Origin: Corythucha ciliata
Lineage: Eukaryota > Arthropoda > Insecta > Hemiptera > Tingidae
Length of the DNA: 64,000 nucleotides
Assembly (NCBI GenBank): GCA_038030265.1
Contig: CM075937.1
Location: forward strand, 47,782,198 to 47,846,197
Direction of reading: 5' to 3'
A model generated the notes under the pieces. It was given only the letters and a program-made list of their open reading frames with translations, did no database searches and had not been told where the DNA came from. Of the stretch, positions 1 through 10,974 are shown piece after piece. Numbering within the stretch: the stretch's first letter is position 1; each line of letters opens with the position of its first letter. The position numbers were made by a program, and so were the translations under genes.

Positions 1-1
1 A

Positions 2-739
2 AAGGCGCAGGCTATTTTGTTCGGGACTCGTTATTTTTTGTCGGCATTGTCGGAGGGAGATATTCCCAGTGTGATGGTGGACGGCTGTGTGGTTCCATGG
101 GCAACAAGCGTGACTACCCTTGGTGTAACTCTTGATCAGGGTCTTTCCTGGGATTTGCACGTCTCATCCGTTTGTAGAAATGTTTTTCGGATTCTTGGTC
201 AGCTTTCTTCGATTAAAGATTCCTTACCGATTGCAGTCAGAAAGTTGCTTGTTCGGTCCCTGGTGTTCCCGCATTTTGATTACTGCTCTGCTGTCTTCAA
301 TAGGTTAAGTGCGGAGCAGGATTCTAGGCTGGAACGAGCACTCAACTCGTGCGTCAGATTTGTATACGACCTTCCCTACGTTGCTCACGTTTCTGAGTTT
401 TACACGTGGTTGAAGTGGCTGAGGGTACGGTCCCGTCGTAGGTACTTGCAGGCAAGCTTTTTGTATAAACTGTTTAACATCCGCAAACCATCTTATCTTT
501 TGGAGTTATTCATGACCCGAGGACGCGTCAGTATGAGAAGAACGAGAGCTTTCCCGGGTGACTTGGTTATGCCAACGCATAGAACGGCTGTGGCGGACAG
601 GTCATTTGTGTGTTCTTCGGTCAGGTTGTGGAACAGCATCCCTCGGGATATAAGGTCGCTTCGGGATTTTTCAGTTTTTAAAAACAAAGTTTTCGAGCTT
701 TTCCTTAATTTACAAGAGTCTCATAATGCAGCTTTATAG
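2..739 (+). CDS. C-terminal end of a non-LTR retrotransposon reverse transcriptase (CR1/jockey-like), cut by the window start
   Basis: The frame is already open at base 2, so the protein begins outside the window; about 245 residues are visible. The start reads KAQAILFG, the conserved segment that follows the YxDD motif of non-LTR reverse transcriptases, and is followed by TLGVTLDQGLSW, the LGxxLD thumb motif. The end carries SVRLWNSIPRDIRS and FSVFKNKVFELF, the LWNSLP...FK signature found at the C terminus of CR1/jockey-type polymerases that have no RNase H domain. The frame is uninterrupted to a TAG stop. The catalytic palm lies to the left and cannot be judged. Clade assignment within CR1/jockey/Rex-like elements is inference. 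Confidence 0.85.
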   Translation, partial: KAQAILFGTRYFLSALSEGDIPSVMVDGCVVPWATSVTTLGVTLDQGLSWDLHVSSVCRNVFRILGQLSSIKDSLPIAVRKLLVRSLVFPHFDYCSAVFNRLSAEQDSRLERALNSCVRFVYDLPYVAHVSEFYTWLKWLRVRSRRRYLQASFLYKLFNIRKPSYLLELFMTRGRVSMRRTRAFPGDLVMPTHRTAVADRSFVCSSVRLWNSIPRDIRSLRDFSVFKNKVFELFLNLQESHNAAL

Positions 740-1437
740 GTTTGTCCGACATTTGTAATAATGGTTCGATTTATGAGCGGAGTATCGGTTTTCAACACGA
801 ATGCTTTGTTTAAATTTAAACTCTTCTAGTCCCCTTTCATCTAGTCAATTTTAGTGCAGTGTCAGCCTAGTCATTTTTAATTTTCTTGTTCTTTGTTAGT
901 GAGCTCCTTTATCTCATTGGTTATTCGGTTCATTTATATTACAATCATTCTATTTATTTACTTATTTATGTATTTATTTATTTGTTGTATTGTTTTACGT
1001 TATATTTCATTGACTTCATTGTTCTGTATAGTGATAGATTTATTTTTTATTTTTTGATTGGAAGACTAGTAGTACCTGCTAAACAGCTCATAGGCCTCGT
1101 CATCCTGTTATTTGTACGATCGCAGATTCCCTCTCTAGTCTCGTCATCGTAACGCATCTCTTCGAAATTTATTATCCCTCTTGCACACTCGCACTCACAC
1201 AATCTCTCTCGCATTCATTGTCATTTTTATTTATATTTGTTTTTATTGCTTTTTATTTTGCTTCATTATGTTACTGCCAAGACTGATTTACTTTGAAAAT
1301 GGCTGAGTTTATAAGATACATGTATGCACTCGCTTACTTACAATCATGCTCCAGAAGGTCTATTGACCTTAGAGCAACAGCTTATACCAATGTATTTACC
1401 TTCTAAGCAATATAAAACTTTCAAACTTTCTAAGCCA
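740..1437 (+). other. 3' untranslated tail of the CR1/jockey-like element
   Basis: AT-rich non-coding DNA follows the stop codon. It contains T-rich runs and ATTTATTT repeats around 950-1060, and ends near the short tandem motif ACTTTC repeated twice (about 1415-1430), just before the 30-bp repeat field starts. CR1/jockey-type elements often end in short tandem repeats rather than poly(A), so the element border is placed here by inference. No gene is seen. Confidence 0.4.
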
Positions 1438-4370
1438 ATTTGGCGGATCCCAGCACACAATACAAAACGAGTTTGACAATTCTGGCCCATTGAAACACCG
1501 TATTTGCGGGTCTTGCCGACTAAAAAACCAATTTCGTGTGAATTTTACTCACTACAATACAATTCATAATGCGCGCTAATGTGCGATGTTCTTGCGGCAG
1601 TATAGGGGCTATAAAAGTGAGAAAATGTGGTTCTTTATGGCTAAAATTGAGACAAATGGGCTCATTTGCGGGTCAAAAATTTAGGGAAAACCGCCGATTC
1701 ACGGTTATTGGACGCTGCTGGCCATAAATTGGAGAAAAAAAACGCCCATTTACGATTAACAGAGAACTTTTCGCGTTCAAAATGGAAAAAAAGTGATTCC
1801 TCGTGATTAAAAAAACGCGAATTCGCACAAAAAAAAAATTTTTATACAATTTTCAGCAAAAATGGTGGGTTTCTGGAGGCACCTTGGCGGCTAATTATTG
1901 AGAAAAATCGCTAATTCACGGATGAAAGAGCGAAACAACGCTGATTCACGATAGAAATTTATGAATAAGCTAATTTGTGTTCAAAATTGAAGAAATTAAT
2001 ACGCTCTTTTGCGAAGAAAATTAACAATAAGCACTGATTAGTGGCTAAAATGGAGAAAAAACTGCTAATTCGTTGCTAAAACTGAGAAAAAAACGCTAAT
2101 TTGCGGTCTATAGAGGCCTTTTCACGTTCAAAATTGAGAAAATGTGATCAATTGCGGCTAAGATTGATAAAAACCCTAATTAATGGTTAAAATAGAGATA
2201 AAAACGCTAATTCGCTGCTAGAATAGAGAAAAAACGCTAGATTGCAACTATAATTGAGGAAACACCAATTTGCGGTTTCCGGAGGCATCTTTACGGCAAA
2301 TAATTGGGAAAAATCGCTAATTCATTGTTGAAAATGCAAAAAAAAACGCTGATTCGTGACTGAAATTTAGAAAAACGCTAATTTATGACTGAAATAGAAG
2401 ATAGACGTCAATTTCCAGATAAAATTAGAAACAAGCGCTAATTAGATGCTAAAATTGAGGAAAGAAGTGCTCGATCAATGATAAAACGGGATAACTCTAA
2501 AAAAAAGTGCTAACTCGTGGATCAAATGAAGACAAAGTGCTGATTCTCTGATAAAATTAAGGGAAAGCGCTAATTTACTTTTGGAATAAGGAAATGTATC
2601 GCTAACTCAGTGTTAAAATTGATTCGAATTGCTAATTCACACATAAAATTGATGAAAAGTGATAATTTACTGTTGGAATAAGTAAATGAAGCGCTAATTT
2701 ATTGCTAACCAAAAAGCTGCTTTTTAGCGGATAAAATGAAGAAAAAGACATAATCTGCAGCTCGATTCGTGCCTAAGATTGAAAAAAAAGTGCTACCTCG
2801 TGAATAAAATGAAGAGTTGAGAGGATAAAGTTGAGGAAATGCTCTAATTGGCGCATAAAATGACAAAAAGCGCTATTTTGCGACTAACAAAGTAAAAAGG
2901 CACTCTAATTAGAAAAAACACTAATGAGCAGCGAAAATTGATAAATTTAGAAACGATTTGATTAAAAAAGATCGCTAATTCATCATTACAATGATGAAAT
3001 TAGGCAAAGTGCCATGTTTTTGGCTAAAATTTGAAAAATGTGCTAGTTTTCAGCTAACATTGTGAAATAGTGTTAATTCACTGCTAAAATTGGAAAAGCG
3101 TTTATTAAGAAGCCTAAATTAATAAATGAAAAGCTAATTAACGGATAAACAAATGAGAACCGCTTATTAGCAGCAAAAGTGAAGGAAAAGTAGTAATTCA
3201 GCTTTAAATTTGACTAAAAGCGCTAATCCAGCGCCAAAAATGATAAAATCGCTTATTCGTGGCTAAAATTACGATAATGCACTAATTCACTGCTAAAATT
3301 GAAAAAAACCGATATCTAATACGAAACGAAATTGTACGAACAAACACTAATTCACGTTTTACATCGACGGAAAACGCTTAATCGCAGATAAAATGAAGAA
3401 GAGGTGGTAATCCTCATCAAAAAGTGAGAAATAAAGCGTTAATTCGCGGCTAAAACTGAGAACTTGTGGATAAAATTCAAGAAAAAGTTTAAATTCGCGG
3501 ATAAAATTGAAGAAAAAACGAGAATTCGTGGATGTGCAAAAGCGCTAATCACAATTTAACGGCTAAAATGTAGAGAGCTAAAGTTTACGGCTAAAATTGA
3601 CAAAAAGCGTTAATTTACGGCTAGAAGCTAGAGCGCAAAAGCGCTAATTAGCAGGTAAAATTGATAAATTTAGAAACACTTGTATGTATAAAAATGTTAA
3701 AACGTGCAATTTCATCGATAAAATGAAGAAAAAGCGTTTATTAGCTGGTAAAATTAGGCAAAGTGCTATGTTTTTGTCTAAAACTTGGATAATGCGCTAA
3801 TTTTTCGGCTGACATTGTGAAAACGCGTTAATGCGCTGCTATAGTCAGAAAAGCGTGCTAATTAGCAGCTGCAATTTAAAAAATGAAGCGCTTACGGCTA
3901 AACAAAAGAAAATCGCTTATTAGCAGCTAAAGTAAAAAAAAGTGCTACTTCAGCCCTTTAAAATTGATTGAATAGAGTGCTCATCCACAGCTCAAATTGT
4001 CAAATGAGGCGCTAATTCGTGGTGAAAACTTGGACAAAGCGCAGATTCGTGGAAATTACAGAAAAAACGCTAAAATTCGGCGGCTAAAATGTATAAAATC
4101 GCATATTCACGGCTAATTGACAAAAATCGTTAATTTGCGGCTAATAATGTGAGTTCTTGCCAACTCGCGGCTATAATAATTAAAGGAAGCGCTACAATGA
4201 GTAGCCACAATTATTGATAAATTTAGAAACTCTACTACACGTGTTGATTGAGACAAAGTGCTGAAATGTGAGGCTAAAATTCAGAGGCTAGCGTTGTGAA
4301 AATACAGTTATTCGCGGCTATAATTAGCAGCTATATTTGATAAATGAAGCGCTAATAAAAGGCTTAACTG

Positions 4371-4457
4371 CCCAGCAGAGTGGCCAAGGTCGTTAGGGGG
4401 TCGACTCTCATGTCTAGTTATCGTCTGCTGCGTGGGTGCGATTCCCACTAAAGGCTG
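4371..4457 (+). pseudogene. tRNA-Leu-like (class II) pseudogene or SINE head
   Basis: An A-box-like word TGGCCAAGGTCG (from 4381) is followed at class-II spacing by a perfect T arm, GTGGG-TGCGATT-CCCAC, whose B box GGTGCGATTCC (4435-4445) differs from the consensus GGTTCGANTCC by one base. The overall order resembles metazoan tRNA-Leu. The acceptor stem is out of register (CCAGC and GCTGG can pair, but not at the right distance) and the anticodon stem is poor, so this is probably a dead copy or a SINE fragment. Confidence 0.4.
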
Positions 4458-4777
4458 GATTATTGAACAAAAAATGATATCTCACGTTTAAATAAGTAAA
4501 GAAGTGTACATTCGCCCTCGTCCACGTTACCTGATGGCAGTTGGACGTAAAGCCCCGTTGGATTTAAACGGCTTAACTTGAGAAATATCTTATTCTCGGC
4601 TAAAATAGAAAAAAAATATGCGCTGAAGTGAGTCTAGAATCGAGAAAATGTGGTAATTTATGGCTAAAATTCAGAAAATGCGCTAACTTTCGTCTAACGT
4701 TGTGAGAACGCGCTGATTCACTGCTTTAACATAAAAATGCGTTAATTAGCAGCTAAAATTGAGAAATGAAGCGCTAA

Positions 4778-4914
4778 GGCCCCGTTCACAAGCTCTATGT
4801 TTGCGTTCTGTGAAGTCTATGCAACCAATTAAATTTATTCCCTCGAAAAATGAAGCATTTTTATTGGTTGCACAGACACCACACAGCACAAACATAGAGC
4901 TTGTGAACGGGCCC
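4778..4914. mobile_element. 137-bp MITE, PIF/Harbinger-like
   Basis: The element begins GGCCCCGTTCACAAGC and ends with the reverse complement GCTTGTGAACGGGCCC, with one mismatch in the first 15 bp. The pairing continues inward for about 55 bp with a few mismatches, so most of the element folds back on itself. A TAA flanks both ends (4775-4777 and 4915-4917), which fits the 3-bp TWA target duplication of PIF/Harbinger elements. It has no coding capacity. Confidence 0.75.
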
Positions 4915-5265
4915 TAATAAACGGCTTAGCTTGAGAAAATAGCTTATTCTCGGCTGAAATTGAGAAAAAAGGCCTAATGTACGCCGTTAAAATTCACAAA
5001 ATGCGCTGAAGTGAGTCTAAAATCGAGAAAAATGCTAATTAGTGGCTAAAATTCAGAAAATGCGCCAGTATTTTCGTCTAACGTTGCAAAAATGCGCTAA
5101 TTCGTGGCTATAATTCAAAATAGCGATTCTGTAAACTAGCAGCGCAACACAAATGTTTCTTATATTGGAGAAAAAACGCCAATCTGGTTGTGAGGCTAAA
5201 ATTGAGAAAAAGCGTGGTCAGAGTGCTTCAAAATACAGGTAATTTAAGTCCTAAAACCTCACTTC

Positions 5266-7908
5266 CCCTCCCCCCTGAAAGCGGCCATTAATTTCTGGAA
5301 CTCTGGGAACTCTGGAAGAGCCGTTTGGATTATTTGGATAGCAGCAGACTGGATCTCATATAAGCGAAAGTGGTTTACTCACAGTACCAGATCCGTGAGA
5401 TTTGAAGCTTGAAAGAGTTCAATTCGCGAAATTGCCTTCTTAATGAATCAACAGTGCTAAATTTTGTCTTTTGATGCAGTGAAACCCGCGAAATTGCTTC
5501 TTTTGTTTGGTTTTTTGGATGAGCCAGCGCCGTGAAATTGGTTTTGAATGAACCATTTCATTCTTGAAGAGCGTGGAATACTAGATCGTCCAGGCAAACG
5601 GTGGTCGTAAAAACACCACCCCTCCCCTTCTAGTCTTTATCTCGTTTGTATTAATAGCCGTCATTCAAAAATACTCGTTGGTATTATCACTTTTCTATAA
5701 ACTTTGTATCGTTAGCACGCAAGGTTAGGCCACAGCCTGCAAGACTCAACAGTTTTGACTAATTCGAGTCTAGCCTTCGCGTTTTTATCTATCGCATCTG
5801 CGCATAGCAAGACACGTGAACTGTCCAGCGAGGTCCGTGTGCATTTGGTCTGCAGGGCTGTTTGCGGAAAAGTTCGTGCGCTATTTAAAAACGGCGGTAT
5901 CACAGAGAGAGCCCTTTTTATTGAATCTTCTTATCGAAAATTCGTCTCAATTTTCGGATTCCCCTTGTAGAGAAACCCCAAAATATTGGTAACGTTGGAG
6001 CTTCACAGTGGTTTGAGCTTTCTGTGGTTAGAGCTTCGCTGCGTTTGGACCTTTTTTTGTATGGTAGACAAAGGTAGTCAGTTACCCTCGACCAATAGGC
6101 TTTGAAGCGCAGACTTATTTATGTAGTTTCTCGAATTTCGATCTCTAAAATGCCAAATTTCATGAATTTACTCGAAAAATAAAAATATTTCCCCGAATTC
6201 GGCTCAGTGTAAAATAAATTTATCGTATTTTGATCACTGAGCGGCCAATTTCAGGGATATTGTTGCGCCAGTAAACCAATGTGGCCCAAATCAGATTGGT
6301 CTCTAAATTGAGCTACCCACAGCGAAATATTAGTTTGCCGGCAATGAAAATCCCTCAAAATTGTTTTTTCAGTGATCCAAATCAGAGAAATTTATGCGCT
6401 AAATGCCACGGTCAAGGTCACAATTTACGCGAAACGTCACGTAATATGGGTGAGAGAAACACTGTTTCGAAACGGCGGCCGAGGGAAAAATTTACGCTAA
6501 ATGCCCCCATTTTGTGGGCAAGACGCAACATTGGGGAAAACAGTCACGTTCAATCCGCAATTTGTATGAGGAATTATCTATTTTATAAAAATAAGTCATA
6601 GAAAATTGTGTTGTTCTTATAAGGAAATTGTTCATTTGAAGCCGAAAATGGAAAATAATTCACGGGAAATCCAACAATTGAGGCGAAATTTATCAAAAAT
6701 TTTCCATTTCAGTCCGAAACGCCACATCCAGGCCAATAATTAAGAGTAAGACCTCATTCAGGACAAAAATTCCGCGCAAAACTGCACATTCTAGCCAGTA
6801 TTCACGCGAATTGTCGCATTCAAAGCGGAATTTACACACACACAAAAAAAAAAAAACAACATTCGGCGAAACGCTCAAGCAAATCGACAATTTAAAGGCA
6901 AAATTCATGCAACGCCATTCAAAACAGTCACACGACGGTCGTATCAGTTTCACGAAGAAATTGTCGATTTCATAAGGAAATTGTTTGTTTTATGAGAAAA
7001 CGTAATTCTATGGGAATTCATAAGCTGATGAGCTAGTGGTTGATTTTATGATTAAATTTTCAGTTTAAAAGGTGACAATTTAATGAGTACATCGTCAGAT
7101 TTAAGAGGAATTTGTCATTTTTATTAGCGAATTGTCAAATTGAATAAAAAGTTATCAATTTGACTTGGGAGATTGTCAATTTGAAACAGACATAGTCTAT
7201 TTGTTTTGTGGTTTTGGGTCTTTTTTTGTCGGTTTGGAGCTTTGCTGTAATTCAGAAAGTTGTCGATCGTGTGCACACACAAGACCGAAAAAACTGCCGG
7301 CTTATCTCTCGGACTATATCATTTAATACCGAAGCTCTGGATGAAGAGTTTTCTCTTGGACGGAAGAATGTTATACTCAACAATAAAACTCTATCGCCCA
7401 TCTTACACTAATGCTTTAAATGATTGAAAAAAATAACGACCAATTATGGGCAAATGTAAACTATATTAATAATACGACGTTTCAACGGCGTGGTATGCCG
7501 CCCTCTTCAGATAACTGGAAATACGTTATTAAACCTAACATTTACACAACAAAACAATAAAACTGATACTAACAAATTTTTTGAATAACTTACATCACAA
7601 GGTAATATAAGAAGAAACATTGTGAAACATCCGTGAAATATCGTCACTCACAATACATATTATAGCGCCACCGGAACTGAAGGGGAAGACCAAAATTATT
7701 CTTAATGCATTAAATTTATATTGAGACGAAAACGCCGATTACCAATGGTACGTGCGTTCTGGCTCGATATTATAGGGGAGTGGAGCTACGTCAACGAGAC
7801 TAGAGGGGAAAAAAACTGATACCTTTTAGGTCGTGTTAAAGGAAAATGATACTTCGTATATTCACAAATAATAATAATATCTTCGAAAGAAATTTCCACA
7901 AATAAATA
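5266..7908. other. AT-rich non-coding region with a second and third class of degenerate repeats
   Basis: No gene is supported. At about 5390-5570 copies of a unit containing GCGAAATTGCTTCTT occur; the same words recur at 16.7-16.9 kb and, as AAATTGCAAGTTTC, at 21.3-21.6 and 53.1-53.5 kb. From about 6650 to 7200, words such as AATTCACGCGAAACGCCACATT and then AAATTGTCAATTTGA recur every 30-40 bp. Open frames of up to about 106 codons here run through repeat units and show no domain. 7400-7900 is unremarkable AT-rich DNA. Confidence 0.55.
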
Positions 7909-9560
7909 TTACTCACGATGGAGTCGAGGAAAAGGAGCGAGGAAAAGAAACTTTGAGGCGACGGTGGCTCGGACGGAACTGCCTTTCTCTCCGAGTCCGA
8001 TAAGGGTCCTTTCGTCCTTCCCAAGTCTGATCGTTTGAAGAGGGGGGGGGGCCGTCGGAGCGATTGTGAGATAATGTCTGATAAGGAATACTTTCTTTAC
8101 GCCATGCCTAAACAGGAAATCGTTGTAGATAGCATTTCGGAAGATTGAAGCTCGGTCGCTACAGACTGTAGACCAAAATCCGAAGTTCCGGAAGATATGG
8201 GATTTGAGTATTCCGATAACTTCCGCAGAAGTGGCCCGGCGCATGGGGACGAGGAAAACGTACCGCGTAAAAATGCGTCTACCGCTACGAAAATATATTG
8301 ATGGCGATTTTTGGTCAAAGGCAGGGGTCCCGCGAGATCTATAAATAATTGCTGGTTAGGGCGTTGGGGAACTATAGAGGATAATTCACCGTGAGGTAAT
8401 GTCTGAGGTACTTTTGCTCGATGGCAGATCAGACATCCCTGGATCTTGGAACGAACGTAGGTCCATAATCCTGGCCAGTAAAAAACTGCCGATATGGCCT
8501 TAAGGGTTTTTGTTACGCCTTGATGACACCCATAGGGAGATTCATGGTAATAGGAAAATATCATATCCTTTAATGATGATGGCACGGCGATTTTTGGAGT
8601 TCTTGGCCGAGGAAAATAAATTAGTCTGCCATTATTTAACGCGTGATTTGGGACCGACTCGTTGCTGTCTAATTTATTTATAATTGAGCCCAATTTTGGG
8701 TCTTTCATTTGGTGTTCCGAAAAGTCGGTGAATATTTCCGGGAAGTTGCCTAATACGCAAATTGGGTCATACGGGGTCATGCTCCATAAGTAATGGTGTT
8801 CATCAAAATGATCGTCATCGAATGACTCCTGTTCTTCGATTGGGTGCCGTGATAGGTAGTCAGCTACACTGTTTTCTTTGGACGGAAGATGGTGGCTTCT
8901 GTAACGGAACGGCATCAACCTCAGGATCCATCGAGCCAGACGACCTGTGGCTGTTTGTTTAATGGATGAAAGATATGTGAGGGCAGAATTATCAACGAAA
9001 AGATCGAATTCACGATTCATCAGGAAATATTTGAATTTCTCTACACCCAGAACTACGGCTAACAGTTCCAGTTCATATATGGAATAATTTTTTTGGTGGC
9101 TGTTCAATTTTTTTGAAAAATATGCTACTGGTTTTACGACGCCGGAGTCATCGTGCTGAGCAAGAACAGCTGCTACACCCACACCAGAGGCATCCGTATA
9201 TAATCGGAAACGCTTGCTGAAATTAGGTAGCGCCAAACTCGAAGTCTCGGAAAGTTTTGAACGGATTTTATCCCACGCCTGTTCACAGGATGGGGTCCAC
9301 TGAAAGAGGGTTTTGGGAGAACGTAGCCTGTTCAAGGGCTCAGCTGTAATGGCGAGATCCGGTATGAATTTGGCAAAAAACTGTACTGCCCCAAGATATT
9401 GGGCAATCTGCTTAGCATTTTGCGGGGGTGGTATGTCTAATAGAGCTTTTATACGAGTGGGGTCTATTTCGATGCGCCCCTGAGAAATGACACGCCCGAG
9501 ATATTTACCGAGATGATTACATTTCCTAAATAAGCATATAATGTCCATCCCAAATTTCAA
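7909..9560 (-). pseudogene. Ty3/gypsy pol fragment: RT end, RNase H, integrase (broken)
   Basis: The minus-strand frame from 9560 starts at the RT thumb (KYLGRVIS, then IDPTRIKAL). It continues into an RNase H domain with D, E and D seen in YTDASGVGVAAV, IYELELLAVV and FVDNSALTYL. An integrase follows: the zinc finger has H...H and C..C (YYHESPYGCHQG, CLICHRAK) and the core has the first acidic residue in FIDLAGPLP. Near 8244 the frame shifts, and the next frame (8244 downward) resumes with the second acidic residue in CSDRAS. It degrades soon after, and the third catalytic residue is not found. Gag, protease and the catalytic part of RT are absent upstream, so the copy is dead. Confidence 0.85.
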
Positions 9561-9669
9561 ATTTGCTCAAAGAATTACAAAAAAAAGTCAAAATTCCCAT
9601 TTTTCCCTTTTAAAAAAAAAACCTTTTTTTTCTTTCTCGAATGCAAAATTTCCCAAAAAGGGAAATTTC

Positions 9670-9763
9670 CCTCAAAGTGGAAGCCCTGTAGGTGACGCAT
9701 CTTTTCCCGTAAAATCCGAATTCAAATTTTTAGGAATATATCTGGACCGTAAGTCGAATTGGC
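9670..9763 (+). pseudogene. Short RT-thumb fragment of another non-LTR element, split by R1-like element 1
   Basis: The frame reads FKFLGIYLDRKSNW, the conserved FLGxxLD thumb segment of non-LTR reverse transcriptases. It is interrupted after codon W by R1-like element 1. After that element's poly(A), the duplicated 13 bp and the following codons resume the same frame for about ten residues before a stop (13673-13725). It is too short to assign to a clade. Confidence 0.6.
9751..9763. repeat. Left target-site duplication of R1-like element 1 (13 bp)
   Basis: AAGTCGAATTGGC here is repeated exactly at 13673-13685, directly after the poly(A) tail. It fixes the element borders. Confidence 0.85.
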
Positions 9764-9874
9764 ACTCAAAGGCCAGCTGAGGGAGTGGAGGGGCAATTAG
9801 CAACACAGCACCGGGGGGGGGGGAATCCTCACCGTCCATGAGTTGGAGGAGGACCTGTTGCTGGGCTCGCCGAA

Positions 9875-10974
9875 GTGAGGTGCGTCCAGGCTAACTTGCA
9901 GCACAGTAGGACCGCGGCTGCGGATGTAGCGGTCCTGATGAGTAGGGTAAGTTTTGAGGTGGGCCTGTTCCAGGAGCCGTATGTCTCAGGGAACAGGGTA
10001 TGTTATCTTAGAAATAAGGATTATAAGATTTTTTATACTGAGGGAGACCTGGGGCCTTATTCTCTAACGAAATAGAAACATTGCATTGGTATAAATATTG
10101 AAATCTCATTCATGGAATTAAGAAAACTGAACGGAAACATGTGCTTTCTGAAAAAAGCAATGATGAAAAAAGTTAGTGAATATGGCCCCTGGCTCCGAGA
10201 GCATGTGTGGCTATGTTGGCGAATTTTAATCCGATACAGTTGCGCTCCTTCGGAACCAGGGATCTCATTGCGGTCAGTTTCAGGGCAACCCTGCGAAATC
10301 AAGAGGTCAAGGAGGTCGTCGTGGCGTCGTGGTACAGAGCGATGGAGGAGGATGGCGTACCAGCGGAGCTTGAAAATCTCTGCGCCCACTGCCGGACAAC
10401 AGGGAAGCTGCTAGTGGTCGGAGCCGACGCGAATGCCCACCACCTAGCGTGGGGATCGTCGAACGTAAACCGACCCGGCGAGCAGCTAATGGAGGATTTG
10501 GTAAGAATAGGTCTTTTTGTGGAGAATAGGGGGGATGAGCCCACCTTTGTAGTTAGGAACAGGCAAGAGGTCATTGACGTGACCCTGAGCCTGGGGAGTA
10601 TGGGTAGGCTAATTAGTAACTGGAGGGTGCAAGAGTGGGTGATAACGTCGGACCACCGACCTATTATGTTCACAGTAGGAGCCAAAGGAGACAAAGCGGA
10701 ACCCGAACGGAACCCCAGACATACAGACTGGGATAGATTCGAGCGGGAGGTAGGAAGAATGGTGGAGACCGGGGGGTTATCCATTGACGAAGAGGAAAGA
10801 GAGGTTAGGGAAATACTAACAGAAGCGTTTCAGGTGGCCTGCCTGGAGGAAGCCCAAAAAATCCCCTTGGTGGGGCTTAGGGCTCCGCTTGCTCAAAAGG
10901 GCGACCAGAGCGGCCGCGGAAATCGCGAAGGCAACAGCGAACGACGAGGACTGGGAGGCCTACCATGCGGCTAG
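9875..10974 (+). pseudogene. AP-endonuclease domain of R1-like element 1, interrupted by a MITE
   Basis: The start VQANLQHSRTAAADVAVL matches the N terminus of the R1-clade endonucleases at 33661 and 26879, and LFQEPY carries the catalytic E. A 139-bp MITE then breaks the frame at 10051. Downstream the frame (10207-10974) has VGADANAHHLAWGSS, with the D/N pair, and TSDHRPIM, the SDH catalytic motif, so the active-site residues are preserved. The end of this frame passes out of register near 10890, where the RT linker continues in another frame. The domain would nick target DNA to prime reverse transcription, but this copy cannot make it. Confidence 0.8.
10051..10189. mobile_element. 139-bp MITE inside the endonuclease of element 1
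   Basis: The left end GGGGCCTTATTCTCTAAC and the right end GTTAGTGAATATGGCCCC are inverted copies with two mismatches over 18 bp. The interior is AT-rich and non-coding. Joining the flanks at GACCT/GGCTCC restores the endonuclease frame, which shows that this piece is an insertion. The target duplication is unclear because the flanks are CCT/GG-rich (T, CT or CCT all fit). Confidence 0.7.

Larger units (their letters stand above)
1440..5265 (+). repeat. Diffuse array of degenerate ~30-bp repeats, + orientation
   Basis: The stretch is made of hundreds of diverged copies of a unit close to CGCTAATTCGCGG followed by CTAAAATTGAGAAAAAG, with a spacing of 29-31 bp between successive GGCTAAAA words. 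Copies are point-mutated, and small insertions disturb the register. There is no open frame of note and nothing else recognisable except a tRNA-like relic and a small MITE listed separately. The same unit recurs at 16.9-18.6, 21.0-21.3, 38.1-38.3, 46.4-46.8 and 51.7-52.7 kb in this orientation, and at 39.4-42.4 kb inverted. Confidence 0.85.

Noticed and set aside
6281..6601. 106-codon open frame with a CAKCHGQGH segment resembling a zinc knuckle
   Set aside because: C-x2-C-x4-H is there, but the frame runs through degenerate repeats, has no flanking gag or pol motif and no conserved fourth ligand in place. Chance is more likely.
9541..9780. 79-codon frame as a gene
   Set aside because: Only the last part (FKFLGIYLDRKSNW) is meaningful; the rest is A/T-run sequence, and the end belongs to the inserted element 1.
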